8,772 bases of DNA, from positions 1 to 8,772 of the forward strand of contig JAOQAA010000135.1 of the NCBI GenBank assembly GCA_025963815.1, given 5' to 3'. The position numbers and the translations under genes are program-made. Under the pieces are notes generated by a model that searched no databases, had not been told where the DNA came from, and saw nothing but the letters and a program-made list of their open reading frames with translations. The stretch's first letter is position 1; the number at the start of each line of letters is the position of its first letter. Positions 6,970-8,772 of the stretch are shown piece after piece. The stretch comes from Capsulimonas sp. (GTDB taxonomy: Bacteria; Armatimonadota; Armatimonadia; Armatimonadales; Capsulimonadaceae).

Positions 6970-6996
6970 TTTGATTATTGGCTTGGCCGGATCAAA
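6970..6996. promoter_or_regulatory. spaced inverted repeat TTTGAT-N15-ATCAAA, possible operator
   Basis: Perfect 6-bp half sites at 6970-6975 and 6991-6996 have centres 21 bp apart, about two helical turns. They lie between the divergent pilM and peptidase promoters. A dimeric regulator could bind here, but the half sites are short and may be chance. Confidence 0.25.
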
Positions 6997-7030
6997 ACTG
7001 GAGACCCACGTATTGTTGCGAGGAGAAATC

Positions 7031-7059
7031 TTGTACGGATGGGCCCTGCATGCTATAAT
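7031..7059 (+). promoter_or_regulatory. extended -10 promoter of the M42 peptidase gene
   Basis: A perfect TATAAT at 7054-7059 is preceded by TG in the extended -10 position (TGCTATAAT). A weak -35 TTGTAC lies at 7031-7036 with 17-bp spacing. Transcription would begin near 7066-7068. It faces the peptidase gene and gives a leader of only about 23 nt. Confidence 0.75.
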
Positions 7060-7075
7060 GTCCTCACAAAACCGT

Positions 7076-7080
7076 GGGGG
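7076..7080 (+). promoter_or_regulatory. ribosome binding site deciding the TTG start of the peptidase
   Basis: GGGGG lies 9 nt before TTG at 7090. It is the only purine-rich tract between the predicted transcription start and the conserved beginning of the peptidase, so it favours TTG at 7090 over the in-frame ATG at 7039, which lies upstream of the -10 box. Confidence 0.55.
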
Positions 7081-7089
7081 TGTATCGCT

Positions 7090-8220
7090 TTGCCTTTGGA
7101 ACAGCTGCAGGTACTGAAAGATTTGATCGACGCTCCAAGCCCATCGGGCTTTGAGCAGCCGGCGCAGGAAGTCTACCGGCGCGCGGTCGAACCGTACGCC
7201 GATGAAGTCCACACGGATGTTATGGGAAATGCTTACGCCATCCTCAATCCGGGCGGCAATCCCAAGATCATGCTCGCGGGACACTGCGACGAGATCGGCT
7301 TTCTCGTCACCTATATCAATAGTGACGGTTACATCTACTTTGGCAGCATCGGCGGACACGACGCCGCTATTACCGTCGGGCAGCGCGTTTTCGTGCACAC
7401 GGAAACCGGTCCGCTGCTGGGCGTAATCGGAAAAAAACCGATCCATCTGATGGAGGAAGAGGAGCGGGGACGCAAGACGATCCTGCACGATCTATTCATC
7501 GATATCGGCGCGCAGGGCAAGGCGGCGGTGGCGGAAAAGGTCCAGATCGGCGATCCGATCACTTATTCCCCAGGCTTCGCCATGCTGGAAGGCGATCTGG
7601 CGGTGGCGCACGCGTTCGACGATAAAGTCGGCGCCTTCGCCGTCGCCGAAACCATTCGCCTGCTCAAAGGCAAAACCCTGGCGGCGGCCGTCTACGGCGT
7701 TTCGACGGTTCAGGAAGAGATCGGCCTGCGCGGCGCGCGCACGTCGTCCTACTTTACTGGCGCAACGGTGGGACTGGCGGTGGATGTGGGCTTTGCGACG
7801 GACTATCCGGGCATGAATAAAAACCGGGTGGGGGATGTGGAGATCGGCAAGGGGCCGACGATCTGCCGGGGCGCGAACATCAACCCTCAGGTTTACAAGA
7901 TGCTGTGCGAAACGGCGCGCGACCTGGAAATCCCCTTCCAGCTATCTTCCGCGGGCGGCGGCACCGGGACCGACGCCAACGCGATGCAGCTTAATCAGGC
8001 CGGCATGGCGACCGGCCTCGTCTCCATTCCTCTGCGCTACATGCACACACCCTGCGAGCTGGTGTGCCTGGAGGACGTTCAGAATACGGCGCGGCTCATG
8101 GCCGGCTTTATCGAGCGCGTTACGGCGGATACCGACTTTACGCCTTCCATGCAGAACCGACACGCCGGAGTTCGGCCGCCCTCGAAAAACGACAAGAAGC
8201 CCGAAGACAAAAAGGATTAA
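7090..8220 (+). CDS. M42-family zinc/cobalt aminopeptidase (FrvX/YsdC/cellulase-M type)
   Basis: Cytoplasmic metallo-aminopeptidase of the family that forms tetrahedral dodecamers and trims peptides; 376 residues with the TTG start at 7090. Active-site residues are in family order: H65 and D67 in AGHCDEIG; the bridging Asp in HAFDDKVG (D177/D178); catalytic base E209 and metal ligand E210 in VSTVQEEIG; D232 in AVDVGFATDYPGM; and H319 in RYMHTPCE. The glycine-rich SSAGGGTGTDANAMQ (286-300) is also typical. The frame is open back to 6907, but the promoter TATAAT at 7054-7059 lies inside that extension and conservation begins only at PLEQLQVLKDLIDAPSPSGFE. A charged Lys/Asp tail of about 22 residues (355-376) exceeds the usual end. 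Substrate is not predictable; family members range from Glu- to Leu-type specificity, and the older glucanase label is probably wrong. Confidence 0.93.
   Translation: MPLEQLQVLKDLIDAPSPSGFEQPAQEVYRRAVEPYADEVHTDVMGNAYAILNPGGNPKIMLAGHCDEIGFLVTYINSDGYIYFGSIGGHDAAITVGQRVFVHTETGPLLGVIGKKPIHLMEEEERGRKTILHDLFIDIGAQGKAAVAEKVQIGDPITYSPGFAMLEGDLAVAHAFDDKVGAFAVAETIRLLKGKTLAAAVYGVSTVQEEIGLRGARTSSYFTGATVGLAVDVGFATDYPGMNKNRVGDVEIGKGPTICRGANINPQVYKMLCETARDLEIPFQLSSAGGGTGTDANAMQLNQAGMATGLVSIPLRYMHTPCELVCLEDVQNTARLMAGFIERVTADTDFTPSMQNRHAGVRPPSKNDKKPEDKKD
8212..8216 (+). promoter_or_regulatory. ribosome binding site inside the peptidase 3' end
   Basis: AAGGA overlaps the last codons of the peptidase and lies 10 nt before the GTG start of the next gene, indicating co-transcription and possible translational coupling. 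Confidence 0.6.
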
Positions 8221-8226
8221 CCCTCA

Positions 8227-8772
8227 GTGAGCACACCCCCATATTATCAGAATACTCCGCCGCCGGCGAAGTCCAACTCCAACGGCTGCCTGAAAGCCGC
8301 TGGCATCGGCTGCGCCGTCGTCCTCCTCGTGGGGATTATCGGCACAATTTTTGTCGCGCAAAAAGTCAAGCAAGCATTGAACGATCCCAAATCGGGCGGA
8401 ATCTTCGGCACAGCCGTCAACGCCGGGAAAACGGGCGCCCAGGGCGCCATTATTCGCCAGGCGATCGTGAAGTACCACGATAAGACCGGCGCCTATCCGG
8501 TGACCCTGTCGAACCTCATTCCTGCGTACGTTCCGACAGTCGCGGATATGCATGCGCCGACCGACGCCAATCCGGATCCGAAGCATGTCTCCTGGAAATA
8601 TATGCGCCCTTCGGCTGATGCGGGACCGAAAACGCCGCTGCTCAAAACGGCGATCGTTATTGAGATGGGCGGGCAGAAGGCGGAATCCGATGTGGTGATC
8701 AATCTGGATGGAACGTCACAATCCCACAGCAATGCGCAGGGATCGTATGGCGGCGGCCAGCCAGCATCGTCG
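8227..8772 (+). CDS. single-span membrane protein with pseudopilin-like C-terminal pattern (3' end outside window)
   Basis: No family recognised with certainty. The frame is open from GTG at 8227 to the window edge, 182 codons so far. A Pro/Asn-rich N-terminus (MSTPPYYQNTPPPAKSNSNG) precedes a small basic spot and a membrane span (about 25-44: AGIGCAVVLLVGIIGTIFVA). Then comes a short linker and the stretch AIIRQAIVKYHDKTGAYPVT with LSNLIPAYVP (together 74-103). That stretch has the spacing seen in the globular part of GspG-like pseudopilins, Y-x4-G-x-YP-x2-L-x2-L-x2-Y. The remainder has WKYMRP (123-128) and a Ser/Gly/Gln-rich end. There is no prepilin peptidase site (G|FTLxE) before the span, so it is not a standard pilin. 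The GTG start is supported by AAGGA 10 nt upstream. It sits 6 bp behind the peptidase gene, probably in the same transcript. It could be a pilin-derived membrane protein, but this is inference. Confidence 0.75.
   Translation, partial: MSTPPYYQNTPPPAKSNSNGCLKAAGIGCAVVLLVGIIGTIFVAQKVKQALNDPKSGGIFGTAVNAGKTGAQGAIIRQAIVKYHDKTGAYPVTLSNLIPAYVPTVADMHAPTDANPDPKHVSWKYMRPSADAGPKTPLLKTAIVIEMGGQKAESDVVINLDGTSQSHSNAQGSYGGGQPASS

Noticed and set aside
6907..7089. N-terminal extension of the M42 peptidase back to 6907
   Set aside because: It contains the TATAAT promoter, overlaps the pilM start region and shows no family conservation before 7090.
6850..7488. 212-codon minus-strand frame across the divergent spacer
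   Set aside because: Overlaps both pilM and the peptidase in shadow frames; its sequence has no coherent domain.

Overview
The window is a GC-rich bacterial chromosome segment. It carries the inner-membrane alignment and secretin genes of a type IV pilus (or closely related type II secretion-like) machine on the minus strand, and a divergent plus-strand pair: an M42-family metallo-aminopeptidase followed by a small membrane protein. A secretin encoded with a PilP-like pilotin-connector implies a cell with an outer membrane. The Ala/Pro-rich extensions, the TTG/GTG starts and the GC-rich palindromic interspersed repeat would fit an environmental diderm such as an Armatimonadota (Capsulimonas-like) bacterium. 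That assignment is an impression from style, not a proof.

Minus strand, in transcription order from 6916 down to 1: pilM (actin-like cytoplasmic ATPase), pilN and pilO (bitopic inner-membrane proteins with periplasmic ferredoxin-like domains; the two genes overlap by 17 bp), a pilP-like gene (one membrane anchor, RDPF motif, C-terminal beta domain), pilQ (outer-membrane secretin), and then, after a 458-bp gap, the first 316 codons of a PilB/GspE-type extension ATPase that continues beyond the left edge. PilM-PilN-PilO-PilP link the cytoplasmic motor platform to the PilQ channel, and the ATPase powers fibre assembly. Short spacings and good ribosome binding sites from pilM through pilQ indicate one operon.

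The gap between pilQ and the ATPase gene holds the most unusual feature: a composite palindromic element of about 339 bp (1069-1407). It has 74-bp imperfect terminal inverted repeats, each folding into its own GGGAGAGGG hairpin, and a nearly perfect 26-bp inner inverted repeat. Its terminal base coincides with the last base of the pilQ stop codon. It looks like a non-autonomous, MITE/REP-like interspersed repeat that may also alter expression of the downstream ATPase.

Plus strand: between pilM and the peptidase lies a divergent regulatory region with a clear extended -10 promoter (TGCTATAAT). This promoter forces a short 5' leader and a TTG start at 7090 for the M42 peptidase. Directly after it, with its ribosome binding site overlapping the peptidase stop, is a partial gene for a single-span membrane protein whose C-terminal part resembles the AIxxYxxxxGxYPxxLxxLxPxYVP pattern of pseudopilins. 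No RNA gene, CRISPR array or insertion sequence with a transposase was seen.
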